Source: Bolinopsis microptera (taxonomy: Eukaryota > Ctenophora > Tentaculata > Lobata > Bolinopsidae). Taken from it: a stretch of 64,000 nucleotides of DNA. Both the position numbers and the translations under genes were made by a program. Position 1 is the first letter of the stretch. Every line of letters starts with the position of its first letter. Below are positions 32,991 through 44,833 of this stretch, piece after piece. Where the stretch lies: positions 14,899,837 to 14,963,836 of the forward strand of contig NC_087073.1 of NCBI RefSeq assembly GCF_026151205.1, written 5' to 3'. Below the pieces are notes generated by a model that saw only the letters and a program-made list of their open reading frames with translations, was not told where the DNA came from and did not search any database.

Positions 32991-33966
32991 AATATTGGGG
33001 GGGAGATAACGTATTTTTTGTTTTTTTTGTTTAGGTGGAATTCATTTTTTGGAAAAAACAAAAAAAACAAAAAACAAAAAAAACAAAAAAAAACAAAAAA
33101 ACAAAAACAAAAACAATGTTTTTTGTTTTTTTTGTTTTTTTTGTTTTTTGTGTTTTTTGTTTTTTTTTGTTTTTTCCAAAAAAAAACAAAAAAACAAAAA
33201 CAAAAACAATGTTTTTTTTGTTTTTTTTCTTTTTTGTTTTTTTTTTGTTTTTTTTTTCTTTTTTCCAAAAAAAAAACAAAAACAAAAAAAACAAAAACAG
33301 AAATAAAATAAAGATAAAAAACAGTTATGTATTCCAAAGTGTCTACTACATACTATTGTTTGCTTCTTGTTGTCTTGTATGTAATACATAGTTTTGTACA
33401 TGTATTGTACATGTAGCTTAATTATGGGAACGTGTTCAGTCGTTGTTACCTCTAAGTCTAACTTCATTCGTTATTGCTGTTTGGACCATGTTAAATTAAA
33501 ATTCCGATTGATAACATTAACATTAACAACAGTGAAGGTGTCACAGTGTGGATCTTCGATCTTAAAACCAAGCAATATGTACGGTGTTTGTTTTGAGGCA
33601 TTAATGTGACCTTATTATAGTTGAATTGACTGTTCTGTGGATGCAGTAATTGAAATTATGTTCCGCCTTCTTATCTAAAATTTCAAAAACTGAAGAATCC
33701 TCATATTACTGAATTTGTATTTCGGAATTCGTGAAAACAACAGACCGTATTCTTTAATTGTTAATTTTACTGTCGCTTCAAGTTTTATTACTATCATCTA
33801 TTTGTGTTACAGTGCTGTCAACCTTATCTAACCCTTATCTCATGTGAAATAGCCAAAAACAATTTTTTGTTTTTTTTGTTTTTTTTGTTTAGGTGGAATT
33901 GATTTTTTGAAAAAACAAAAAACAAAAAATACGTTATCCCCCCCCCCCCCCCCCCCCCCCAATATT
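32991..33966. mobile_element. foldback-like element with G/C-run and A/T-C/G-rich inverted ends
   Basis: Left: AATATT, a G run, then AGATAACGTATTTTTTG. Right: CAAAAAATACGTTAT, a 23-base C run, then AATATT. These are inverted, and AATATT brackets both sides. Long T(n)G and A(n)C tracts with GTTTAGGTGGAATT occur at both ends (33031 and 33885). The middle (about 33310-33850) is ordinary AT-rich DNA. Apparent ORFs of Phe/Lys repeats here come from the homopolymer tracts and are not genes. Confidence 0.6.
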
Positions 33967-34255
33967 AGAAAGTGGAGTGCAACGATTTTCGGTTTTTGGT
34001 CAGCAAAACATACTTAGTTTTATAATTTGATTGTGATCTGAATCTCACACTACATTAAAGGGTTCTTCGTTGTGACCTTAGCAGTAATATTGAAATAGAA
34101 TTTAACTTTGATTACTCGTTTTGATAGATATACGATGTTTCTGTTTTACTTTTAGTAATCGTGGGTTATTTCGAGAATATTAATTCATCTAGAAGTTTAC
34201 AAATTCTGTTTCTAACAAGATTTTTCTGAATTTAACCGATGTAAAATGTACAGTA

Positions 34256-34407
34256 CACATAAATCAAGACACATTTTTAATCAAAATTAGTGTGATCAAC
34301 TTTTGGTTTAACATAGATTGTGCCGACGAAGCACATAAATCAAGACACATTTTTAATCAAAATTAGTGTGATCAACTTTTGGTTTAACATAGATTGTGCC
34401 GACGAAG
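34256..34407 (+). repeat. perfect 76-bp tandem duplication
   Basis: Two identical 76-bp copies (34256-34331 and 34332-34407), each running from CACATAAATCAAGACACATT to AGATTGTGCCGACGAAG. They overlap the 3' end of a minus-strand open stretch (34353-34574) of unknown nature. Confidence 0.95.
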
Positions 34408-34663
34408 CCCCGTGTCCGATAACAATGTGCAACCGCTGTGAGAGGCCGTGTGATCAGATCCACCATGACGTTAGGTGATCTCCATATGGCCTTGATATCA
34501 CTCGCGACCGTTCCCACAACCCATGCCATTGGGCGCTCAAGATCAGACTCCATTTTACCTGGTAACCACTTCACACTTGCTTCAATGTCCCAGTCTATTG
34601 TCTAAAAGGTATGGCTGAACGACGAGTGATAGGCTGACGCCCTCCATTAAGTTCTGGGAGCTA

Positions 34664-35790
34664 GTATTATATTGTATCACGTGGTGACCCCCACTGTCGC
34701 TTCACTATAGTTTCAACGATACAGAGGGAGCCGCGCACCCGTGCGCGGCGGGTCATTCAAGGTATGACAAGTATTATATAGTGTCGAACGCATGCAATAT
34801 ATTGCTTGACCACTGTTAATGGATTAACCCGGCGAGAGCAAAGCTGCTTCATGAGGTTAATTGCTTTTGGCGCCGTTTGATCGAAAACCTGGTTTCAGCT
34901 GTGGGTTAAGGTTTCGAATAGTTGTTCAGGGCCAGTTGAAGAACGGGTTAAAAAGTTACGTGACAGTCAACTTCAAGTGTTGATTGACGATGTCAACCGG
35001 CCTTCCATGCAATGAGATGGCGCTCCTACTAAATCGCTCGCCCAAATTTTAAGAAAATTCTTATGAAAAGGCCCTTTAGGCATGAAAGTGATCTAGATCG
35101 GTGTATTTTTGGACGCTGATTCCGAATCACCCCCCATGACGTAGGGTTAAAATGCTTCCCTGGAGAGTTATGGGCAAAAAACCGTTTTGGTCACGTGACA
35201 GGCTAGTAAAACGTGAATTCGATTATTTCGGGTTAGGGTTAGTGTTGTGGTTAAGATTATGGATAGCTTCGGGGTTATGGTTAGGGTTGGGATTAGAGTT
35301 TATGTAAAACCGTTTTGTACGGCTGCAAAACCAAAGTAACGTGAAATTTTTGGGCGAGCGATTTAGTAAGAGCCATGAAATGGGGACCTCAGGCTATCAT
35401 GTTCATTAACATGAATAGAGATTAGGCGGAATTACAGGCTGAGCGCGGCCCAATAAATTTTGACCAAATATGGGCGTTGCTGTCCTAGGCGCGCACCGTT
35501 TGGTTGTAGGTTTATAACTATAACCTACCAGGACGCGCGCCGAGTTGGACTCGTCGACGGTCCTAATAATATGGAATTAATTGACGATGTCAATTCATGG
35601 CAGCTCGGCGCGGCACAGTAGCGCATCTCGCCGATCTAGCCGTGTTTTGTATCACGTTGCGACCCCCACGGTCGTTTCACTATGGTTTCACTATGGTTTC
35701 ACTTTATCGTCCTGACGATACAGGGGGAGCCGCGCACTTCGTGCGCGGCGGGTCATACAACGTATGACAAGCCGTGTCGCTGTGAGAAGC
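34664..35790 (+). repeat. GC-rich hairpin direct repeats flanking about 0.9 kb
   Basis: A segment of about 115-145 bp occurs at about 34672-34771 and 35648-35771. It contains TGTATCACGT, GACCCCCAC, CGATACAG, the hairpin GCCGCGCACNNNGTGCGCGGC and GGGTCATNCAA followed by GTATGACAAG. The second copy carries an extra CTATGGTTTCA tandem. The stretch between is unusually GC-rich for this window (GGCGCGGCACAGTARCGCAT occurs at both about 35603 and 35806). Confidence 0.75.
35019..35380. mobile_element. MITE with TACTAAATCGCTCGCCCAAA ends and a telomere-like G-rich core
   Basis: The left end TACTAAATCGCTCGCCCAAA (about 35028-35047) and right end TTGGGCGAGCGATTTAGTA (about 35352-35370) are inverted. 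The core carries GGTTAGGGTTAG and GGTTATGGTTAGGGTTGGG (35230-35300), degenerate TTAGGG-like repeats. The right end recurs at about 48466 inside the transposon of ARMH1 intron 2. Confidence 0.7.
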
Positions 35791-36005
35791 CTCATTGAGT
35801 GCGCGGCGCGGCACAGTAACGCATCGCTGATCGCGCTACAAACATGGAACAAATATTTTACGAGTATCACTCGTTAAACCGTTTGGACTTTGGCGGTTGG
35901 GGTCCGGGACCTCCTCAAAAGTTTGGTTACTGGTTCTAGTTTGTTGGTCATCTGCTATCTCAAAATCAAGTTTCACAAAAAATACCCATTGCCCCCCCCC
36001 CCTAA
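35450..36005. mobile_element. fragments related to the 62-63 kb palindrome
   Basis: GACCAAATATGGGCGT at about 35461, and GGTCCGGGACC, TCAAAAGTTTGGT, ATCTCAAAATCAAGTTTCAC and ATACCCATTGCCCCCC at 35898-36001, match the arms of the element at 62.1-63.1 kb in the same order. This copy is interrupted by the GC-rich hairpin repeat. Confidence 0.7.
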
Positions 36006-37484
36006 TTACTATTTATACTTTTGCAAGTCAACTGCAATCTAGTAAAGTCCTGACCAAAGGCACGGTTTACACTAGTATTAAATATATTTCAAATTCCAAG
36101 CGCGCCGCGCACATCTTGAGCGAAGAATAAGTGACGCAGTATTATTTTTGAGAATCGAGCGCTATTATATAAAATTTTCCAAAAGTTTAGCGATTGGCAG
36201 TTTCATGCAAACTTGAGTATTTGTGCTAAACATTTTTTCATCATTGATTGAAATAAATTTTCGTGCACATACAGAATGAATGGTTAATAATTTAATATTT
36301 ATGTAGACCAAGCTCTGTGCACGGGATGCTTCCTGGAAGAATCCAGTTCTTTTAGCGGGGCACCCTACCTAAAGCCAAATTGAGATATAATAATCATATT
36401 CCTAGAGAAATAATCAGAAATCGAATACCAATCAAATAATATGATATATATGAGTAGTAACCATATTTACTATGCAAAATGCCCCAACCACATAGTGTAA
36501 ATTTATATAGAATTCAAATTCCATATCATCATTAAACCTCAATACCTAGTCAATATAATAGCCCAAGCAAAATTAAATAACTTCTTATATACCTTACTGT
36601 CATACTACAAATTAATCATCATGGTTGCGTATTGAATAGAAATGTTTGTTGTTACATACATTCACCATGTGCTTTCGCGTCACTGCTTGTTTCACAAGTA
36701 AAGAAAACTGCAAGCGCAAGGGCTCTGGATAGAGCCCTTACATACACGTTCTCTCCGTTTATATATATATATATATCATGGACAAGTCTGCAGTGGCGAA
36801 ACGTACCTGTAGAACGCCCCCCCCCTTAAATTTTTTTTACTATCCTGGTTGTAGAGAATATGCTGGTAAAATATTTGTAAAAGTGAGTTTTAGAGCGAAA
36901 CGTGCACTTGGCTGGTACTTAAGTTAAGTTTTTATAAATTTTCTCACAGTCAATCGACAATTCCCCCACCCCCCCCCCCCCCCCAAAGGCTATCGACAGA
37001 CAAAGTGAAACAAGGGAAATTTTAAAAGGCGAATGTTAGAAACACACGCTCGGCCTTAAGAACTTCTAGAAATCTTCGATTGAGCCTGCTTCGATTGGTT
37101 TACGTTCAAAATTATGATAATCATAGGACAATTCTTGGTAGTACCACCCTTCGTTTGGTGTTTTCTTGCAGTGGATCACAAGGTGGGGTCAAGAAGCAGC
37201 TGTGTGCAATACATCACAATTCTTAACCTGTTATTAGATACAGCCTTATTCAGATTAAGACACTACACATTTTCTGTGTGAATTTTCTGAACAATGTTGT
37301 ATCCTCAGGGCCGATGAAATGCCTACAACTTTAAATTTATTGTTCTGAAATCACAACGTCCACAGAAATTTTTTTACAGCGCAGTGACCCGTAACTTCTG
37401 TTGTCGGATATTGCAATACTTCTAACTTCTGGATTGCATTAATTATGATTGGAAAGATTAAAAATAACTAAAATAATCCACAGG
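36006..37484. other. intergenic, nothing recognised
   Basis: AT-rich, with C runs at 36820-36829 and 36963-36984 and a short TA run near 36766. An acceptor-like AATAATCCACAG ends at 37483, one base before the ALG5 start. Confidence 0.5.
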
Positions 37485-39031
37485 ATGTCCTTGCTACTCC
37501 TCTATGTAGGTTATGGATTCGCATTAGGATTGCTTCTATTTGTGGCAATACTTTTTGTGATCAGAGCAACTGCATCCTTATCAGACAAAACAAGGTAAAT
37601 TTTTATAATCATTATAAACATTTACCTAGGGTTCTCTTATTTCAAACAGCTTCCGTGTTGAACATAATAATTCATTGATAATACTATCTATTAATTTCAG
37701 GTTGCAGTTAGACTTCCATGATGCAGCACTAGACAAGAAGATACCCTTTCCTTCAATAGAGAACTCTCCAACACTAGACTTGACAATAGTGATACCAGCT
37801 TACAATGAAAGTAAAAGACTACCTGTGTTCCTTGATGTGTTGTTTCCCTACTTAGACACTGTGGATTATAGTTACGAAATTATAGTTGTTGATGATGGAA
37901 GTAAAGACAGTACGGTCGAAGTTGTACATTGTTATTCAATTAAACATGGGAGTGATGTCATCAGGTATGTTTAATTCCTTTGTCACTGAAAGAAAGCTAA
38001 TTTTAACTATCTGTCAGCCATCTTTTAACACAAAAATACACATCTCAATTCTTAATCTAAGATAATATAGCCGATCGTTCTAACCATTAATTCGATAATC
38101 TTAACACATTCACAAACGAGTTACCACACCTTTTATTTCGTGACTTCCTAACTCTCACCTAATTTTAAATCTCTGAATTATGACCGGAGATTTAAAATTA
38201 GCTATAAATAGTACAGTGTTAACTATCATAAGAATTGTTTGCTTTTGTTCTACGTAAACTGCCTTTTATCTAGATAATACCTGACTTTAAAGGTTGAGCT
38301 TTGTCTTTATTGAATTGAATAATAGTACATATTGAATAATTTAATAGCCACCTATCAAGTGAAAGTGTTGCAACCATAAAAGATACAATACTATTGACAA
38401 AATTCTAAAAGCCATCAATATTTTGAGACTGAAACTTTAAATCTACAGGTGTATGAAGCTTCCTGCTAATAGAGGAAAAGGAGGAGCAGTTAGACAAGGA
38501 GTGCTGAGTTCACGTGGTAAAGAGATCCTGTTTGCTGATGCTGACGGTGCTACGGACATTAACGATCTTGGAAAAGTCAGGGCAAGTCTGAAGAATCTTC
38601 TGGAAACCTCTAAATCGAGGTATGGTATTGCAGTGGGCTCTCGAGCACATCTCAAAGATGATGCTGTTGCTAACAGAAGCTTCCTCCGAAATATACTGAT
38701 GTATGGATTCCATATGTTTGTATTTATAGTTGGGGGAATCAGTAATATAAAAGATACACAGTGTGGGTTTAAGCTATTTACTCGATCTGCAGCGCGCGTC
38801 ATATTCCCTCAGATGAATATCGAGCGCTGGGCATTTGATGTGGAGATATTTGTGATAGCCAATATTCTGGGTATAAAAGCTACTGAGGTGGCAGTAAATT
38901 GGGAAGAAATTGATGGATCTAAAATAGTACCTATTTACAGTTGGTTAGAGATGGCAAAGGATTTACTTATGATTAGGACTCGGTATTTGATTGGTGCTTG
39001 GTCTGTAACAGGACGACTGAAATCTGAATAA
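37485..39031 (+). CDS. ALG5: dolichyl-phosphate beta-glucosyltransferase ALG5
   Basis: Three exons (37485-37594, 37701-37964, 38449-39031) encode 318 residues (human 324). Exon 1 supplies the N-terminal ER membrane anchor (GYGFALGLLLFVAILFVI). The GT2 glycosyltransferase domain follows: LTIVIPAYNESKRLPVFL, YEIIVVDDGSKDST, then RCMKLPANRGKGGAVRQG. The metal/UDP-binding DADGATD segment follows, then KDTQCGFKLFTR, and IERWAFDVEI with WEEIDGSKI near the end. ALG5 makes dolichyl-phosphate-glucose on the cytosolic ER face for the last steps of N-glycan precursor assembly. All motifs are intact. Confidence 0.97.
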
Positions 39032-41021
39032 GGGTTTAGTTCAGTATTTCTGTATTATATGTTTTACAGCTAATCTAATCAATATTTATATTTACTAAAA
39101 CATGATAATTTTTTGGGTTAGATGTTTATAAATTAATTGTTTATGTCAATTTGATTTTATTGTACACGGTTCTAATAGCTAAGAAGTACATAGTTGGACG
39201 TTAGCAATTGCTTCAATTTCCAGCATGAATATTTATTAATCACGTATTATTATTACAGTACTTTTATAATAGTGGTATAGTGGGTGCTCTAGATAATAAT
39301 GTAATTAAAAGCTGAAGAATTTCGAATATTTATTTATGAATTTGGAGGTTTATTTGATTCTAAAGAATTAGAATCTAACCTACTTTTTACAAATTAAAAG
39401 AACTGCTTGTAGTTACAGTTTATGTTTATTCACCACGATTTCTTGACAATATTTTATGGTTATTAGGTGGTCAGACGTAACTTGTTCCAATTGATGTTTT
39501 GAGACAAAATTTATTGTTTAAAAATCGAAAAACATTTGCGTATCAATATGTATTTAAATCTATGTCACAAATATAATAGTTTTCATTATCTCCTCTGAAT
39601 CTTTATGATAATTACCACGCTCTTTTGTTTTCACAGTATGATCAGTAATAATAGGATTATGACCATTTACCGTTAGGCGTTACAACTAATCTGTGAAACT
39701 CAGGAGAAGCTTTATGGCCTGATCAGAGTATCCTGCTTATAAAGAAACGTTTGCGGAGTGAGATGAAATTTAGCGATAACAAACAGAAGAAGTAGCGTGG
39801 AGGCGGATGAATGAGGCAACTCCATTGGAGGCGGGCCATTCTTCACTTTCAAACGTTAGTCCATTGTTTCTAGGATTAGTTAGCCCATTAAATAAGCTAA
39901 TTCATTTAGCTTCTTTGGTGTAGGCTGTACCAGGCTTGTGAATATCTCTTTCAACAAATTTAAGTTAGGTATCTTATTTAATTAGGACTTGAAGCTTTAA
40001 GTTAAAAGTACAATGTTTAATTTTAGTTAATTCAAATTTAATTTCTGCTATAATTATATCAGAAAAATACTACTGGAGCTGTCATAAAATCGCGTGCCAT
40101 GCCAATCATGATGCGAAGCAATATTTTGGATCAGGTGACATTACAATCCGCTCTTATTCTTGTATTACAACAAATATTTTTGGCTTTTTAACGAAGACAA
40201 AATAACGCCCTCGCTGCAGTAAAGGCCTTATGTTTAAGATCGCGATTCAATGTTAACTTTCGTCCAGCTGCACAATAATAGTCGCCTAGGTAACAGGTGT
40301 CAATGTACAGAACATAATGTATATTATATAATACTATATAATAAGATTTACACCTTGGTCTTATAGTGGTCCACGTAGTCTAGGAAGACCCTCTTTTGTG
40401 TTACGTTTAATTAACGATATAATATTCTCCTTCGTACAACACTTTCAAGTTTTGTTACATTCTTAACAAGTCTAATTTGCAGTGTGTTGTGTTTTTGAAA
40501 GATGTAAGTCACATTAATGTATTAGGGTTGCCATTATCGGTACAATTTTTTTAATCGCGATAATCGATAACTTTTTCAAAATTATCGCGATAATATCGGT
40601 TATCGGCGATATATTTGACAAGATAATAGAAGTAATCTGCATACTTCAATTATGCTCCTATGCTATGTAACCTTGTTACATCATCATTATATACTTACAA
40701 TATCATTAATTGAATTTCATTTCCAAAAAAGCAGAAACATTGAGTCATGACAAATCCTTAATAAAATTAATATCGGTAAAATTCGAACTTCGAAGATAAA
40801 AATATAAAACTTTTATAGCATTATCGTGTGCTTTATTGCTTAATGCTTTGTTTAAATAGAATCAATTGCAATATTGGCAATATGTATAGCATTAGTGTTT
40901 AATACCCGTACAGACTACAGTCTAAACCAAGGTGCATTTATCGAGTAGGTTGTACTTGTTAGTGAGGGTGAACTGTGAAGCTTATATTTTTAGCTTTGTG
41001 CTGAATTGTTTACAGCACTAA
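39032..41021. other. intergenic, nothing firm
   Basis: AT-rich spacer of 2 kb. At 40540-40615 there is a cluster of ATTATCGCGATAAT / TATCGGTTATCGG palindromic motifs, possibly a fragment of a transposon end. No gene was recognised. Confidence 0.5.
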
Positions 41022-44000
41022 ATGTTGCTGAGTTCTGCTGGTTGTTATCATGTTGTGTGTAAATTATTAAATTGAATTTCTTTGAGGAGGTCCTCTGAAC
41101 AAATGCATGGTTACTGGTTAAGTTTATTAAAAAACTAAAACACATTTCTTTTCAGAATTCATTGCATATCAACAGCACGCAAATCAACAGTAGCACAAGT
41201 CAGTCTTCACCAGAAGTCTCCACCGTATCTGAAGACAAACAACAAGTCTCCACCGTATCTGAAGACAAACAACAAGTCTCCACCGTATCTGAAGACAAAC
41301 AACAAGTCTCCACCGTATCTGAAGACAAACAACAAGTCTCCACCGTATCTGAAGACAAACAACAAGTCTCCACCGTATCTGAAGACAAACAACAAGTCTC
41401 CACCGTATCTGAAGACAAACAACAAGTCTCTGATATCAAAACCAGCTCTCCTGTCACTAAAAGTAAATCACCCGATAAAACCAAAGACCTAATCAGCCCA
41501 GACACCACACAAGTCGCTACAGTTGCCAAATCACCCGAATATTCTATCCTCAGGACCTCCCTCAGTGCGAGATCTAAAAAATCACCAGAGACAGAAATCG
41601 AAAAACTCATCGCAGAAAACCAAGTTCAAACAGAAGCAGATAAAACAGAAGAAACTAAAACTGTTGAAGAGAACACTAAAAAAGCGCAAGAGAAACAGCC
41701 AGGGTATAACATGTGTTTCCTGGTAACTTTTATCGTGTGTTTGACTGTTCAGTTCTGTGCTTACGGCCGCCTCCTTAAAATACCCAAGGTTTGTCAATTT
41801 TGAATAAATTTCAATGTTTGAGCATTGAAATATAAGTTATATAATTATATTTTAATGATTATTGATATCATTATTATTTGAACATTCCAAGTTGTATACT
41901 TACCAACACTTATAATATAACTTAAATGAAACTAAGTATTAAATTGATTGTCTCACCACAGGAGAAACCGAAAGTAGGAGCAAAATGGGACCCACGCAAG
42001 GACCTTAAGATCCCAATTCCAGTCCCTTTCACTCACATATCAGATGGAAATATAGCTCAGCTAGAAGAAGTGATAACCCAACACTACATGACTGTAGCTG
42101 TGTTGTACGCTCCGTGGAGTCGCCCTTCTCTTCGGGTCGTGAACTATTTCTCGCTGTTAGCACCTAATTGGCAAGACGCAGACATTGAGTTTGTAGCAAT
42201 GAACTGTTGGATCAAAGGAACAAGTTGTTATGAAAATTATAATTCCTGGGATTACCCTCAAGTTCTAATTTATCATAAAGATGTAGATTACATCCCGTAC
42301 ATATACTCATTATCCACGTACGCGCCCGCCTTTGCCACGGAGCTAGAGCGGCTCTACGAACCAGTTCTATTTGTGGACAGCATCTCAGAGCTAACCAGCA
42401 TCCTAGGCAAACATCAGCGCTGTGTCATAGGACTGTTCAGTGGCTACGAGGAAAACGAAGACTACAAGGAGTTTCTGAAGGCGGCGATTATACATCACCT
42501 TGAGTACATGGACTCTTACTACGTTCCCTTTATAGTACTGAGCACGCGCCATGTCAGTGTCTTGGAAAGCGCTCAACTCAAAACTATGGTTTATAAATAT
42601 GTGCTGTTTGAAACACTTTCTCCATTTCAAGGGAGACATCACAAGTTACTGCACCGGGAATTGCTCACTTGGTTGAAGGTGAAAGGCGACAAATTGTCCA
42701 TCAAATATCTAGGACATCAGGGATTCAATGCGTTGGCTGGGAACAATAATGTTTCGGTTATATTTTCCTCTCCACTTCATCAGAACTCAGATAATTTTGT
42801 GAGTTATATGAGGTCTGTTATGTCTTACAAGAACTGTCACACCAAACCTGAGCTCAAGGTAAATAATTTTGAACAGTTTGTTAATTTATTGAATATTGAG
42901 AATATTTATTTTTTCGTATTAAACCAACTAGAAGCAATATTCCGGGTATTATTTCCAATAATTTTAAAGTTCTAACTGCAAAATATTTCAGATCCACTGC
43001 AAGCCCAATATGACATGTCTGAACCCATGTTTCCTGGACACCACCCTCTCACAAGACACCCTCCTCCCTTGCTTCCACTCCTCCTTCCAGACGCCTAACT
43101 ACGTTCAACAATGCTACTTTAACCGTCAGCGCACCTCGCTACTTCCGAGCCTCTTCCCTGCTGCGCACTCTAAAATCACAGAAGATCTGACAGTGCTGAC
43201 TCAGCACACTTTCATGGAGAGCGAACTGATGTGCAGTGAGAGTTATGAAGATAAGTGTACTGAGTGCACCGAGGTGGAACAGTTGCACTCTGACCTGGAG
43301 TTCTTAATAAATCGTGCGGCTAACTTGCACCACACAGCTCATCAGAGTGCAGGATGTGAGCCTGGTAATAATGTGGTGTTCTACGCTCTGGATACTGTTA
43401 TCTGGGCTGACCTGGTCACACAGTTTGGAGTAAACAACACTGAGAGGCAGTTCACTGAAGCTATCACTAAGGTTGACAGTGAGGGTCAAAATGTTTTCAC
43501 TATTGATTTAACTAACAATAGTCTAGAAGATGACAAATTTTGGACATTTCTCAATGGGCCGGAGAAAGAAAACGAAAAATATCATGTTAATCCATCTGGA
43601 ATAAATCCAAAAAGTGAAAATGAAGATGAACCTGAAAAATACTCCGATTTTCAAAAAGAGTTTGTCCACGAGATATCTCGACTTGACTTGTTGTCAATAG
43701 AAGACGATAAAACACGAGCCTATCTAGTGTTTGGGTACACTAAATGGTGTGGATATTGTCACATCATGAGGCGGAAAGTAGAGGCTGCTGCCAGACTTCT
43801 ACGTTCTCACCTCTCTCTAACATTTGTTGCCATAGACATTGATAAAAACAACAACTTACGAGGCAGCCGGATTACCGTAGACAGTATCCCAAATGTCCAC
43901 TTGTATACTCAGACATCAGACTTTCCAGTCTTGTTCGAACACGCACCTCACAAACCAGCCTCTGTGAAAGACTTGATCAGATTCATTAAGAAGCATTTAT

Positions 44001-44833
44001 CCGACACTGATTTTCCAACTCACAACTCCTTCAACCCTCTCCCAACGACCCCTCCGGCTATTCCTTGTTCAACTTGGAAACCAGCTCCCCTTCCGCCTTA
44101 TCAACCAAACACTGACGAGCTCAACTTGGCACACGCCCAAATGTCTCGAATAGACGAGATATTGGAAGGAAAGGGGGACCCGGAGGAGCGGGGTCCGTTA
44201 CTGCAGAAACTTGAGGAATTGCTGAATGAACTGCCGACCAAAACCACTGACAATTTCCCCAATGCTGTGCTTGACAGCTTTAAAGAAGATTCTCCTGCCT
44301 TATTAAGTAGCAGAGATACCTTGTGCAAGTCAGTGATACATTTATTCAAATCTCTTTCTATCGGATCTGGAATACACCCGTACAAACTTAACTCAATAAC
44401 CTCCACCTTGATCCGTGATTTACATGAAAACAGTTGTTTTGCTATTGACCCAGACTGCTTATCTGGAGAGAAATCCAGTTGTTTTCTGTCAGAAGTTACA
44501 GATTTCTGGAGCTGGGTCGGAAAAGGGTGCTTCAAAGGGGCTTGGGAGAAGTTACCTTGCAAATACCTGATTGTTGCAAGCGAGATAGCTAACATGCACG
44601 ATATTGTTCCAATAGATGTCCAGCTGATTCTAGAGGCTAAAAAACTTGCGGTTACGAGAAGAGCTTTGAGGTTAGGATTGCCAATACCGAGTAATGTAGT
44701 TAAAGACTATGAGATATTTCACATGGCACATTGTTATAATTTTCGTGCCGAGTTCGTGTTTTACATCAAACAAACTTGTTCGTATCTTTGCAGGTTGACC
44801 TGCAGAGTAATATATAGATTCCATCAAGGTTAA
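41022..44833 (+). CDS. TXNDC11: TXNDC11 homologue, ER thioredoxin-domain membrane protein
   Basis: Exons 41156-41788, 41962-42858 and 42992-44833 are in phase and give over 1120 residues. A first exon at 41022-41054 (MLLSSAGCYHV, six bases after TTGTTTACAG) is a guess, because exon 41156 has no ATG before the membrane segment. In order: seven identical 10-residue repeats (STVSEDKQQV), a membrane anchor (MCFLVTFIVCLTVQFCAYG), a first thioredoxin-like domain (VAVLYAPWSRPS) where the CxxC is missing, and FVAMNCWIKG matching human FVAINCWWNQG. Next is ALDTVIWADLVTQFGV, then a second thioredoxin domain with a complete active site, GYTKWCGYCHIMRRKVEAAA. Human TXNDC11 binds DUOX maturation factors and EDEM in the ER. 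The coiled-coil tail of human TXNDC11 is replaced by about 250 residues I do not recognise. Confidence 0.85.
41215..41430 (+). repeat. seven perfect 30-bp coding repeats in TXNDC11
   Basis: Seven identical copies of a 30-bp unit (GTCTCCACCGTATCTGAAGA plus CAAACAACAA). Each encodes the decapeptide STVSEDKQQV. Identity at silent positions shows recent expansion or ongoing homogenisation. Confidence 0.98.

Noticed and set aside
32946-33467. Several open frames encoding Lys/Phe-rich peptides on both strands
   Set aside because: They translate homopolymer-like A(n)C and T(n)G tracts of a low-complexity element. Frames are open only because stops are excluded by composition.
36717-36740. Perfect 9-bp hairpin AGGGCTCT-GGAT-AGAGCCCT
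   Set aside because: Isolated, with no T tract, gene or repeat family attached; within chance for this length of sequence.
40540-40640. Cluster of TATCGCGATAAT-like palindromes
   Set aside because: Could be a transposon end, but no boundaries, partner end or ORF could be defined.
41215-41430. Regular direct repeats that could suggest a CRISPR-like array
   Set aside because: There are no variable spacers; units abut each other, keep the reading frame, and lie in an animal gene.
41200-41610. Antisense open frames rich in Ser/Cys/Asp or Phe/Val repeats
   Set aside because: They are the reverse complement of the perfect 30-bp TXNDC11 coding repeats, whose plus-strand frame joins in phase to the next exons.
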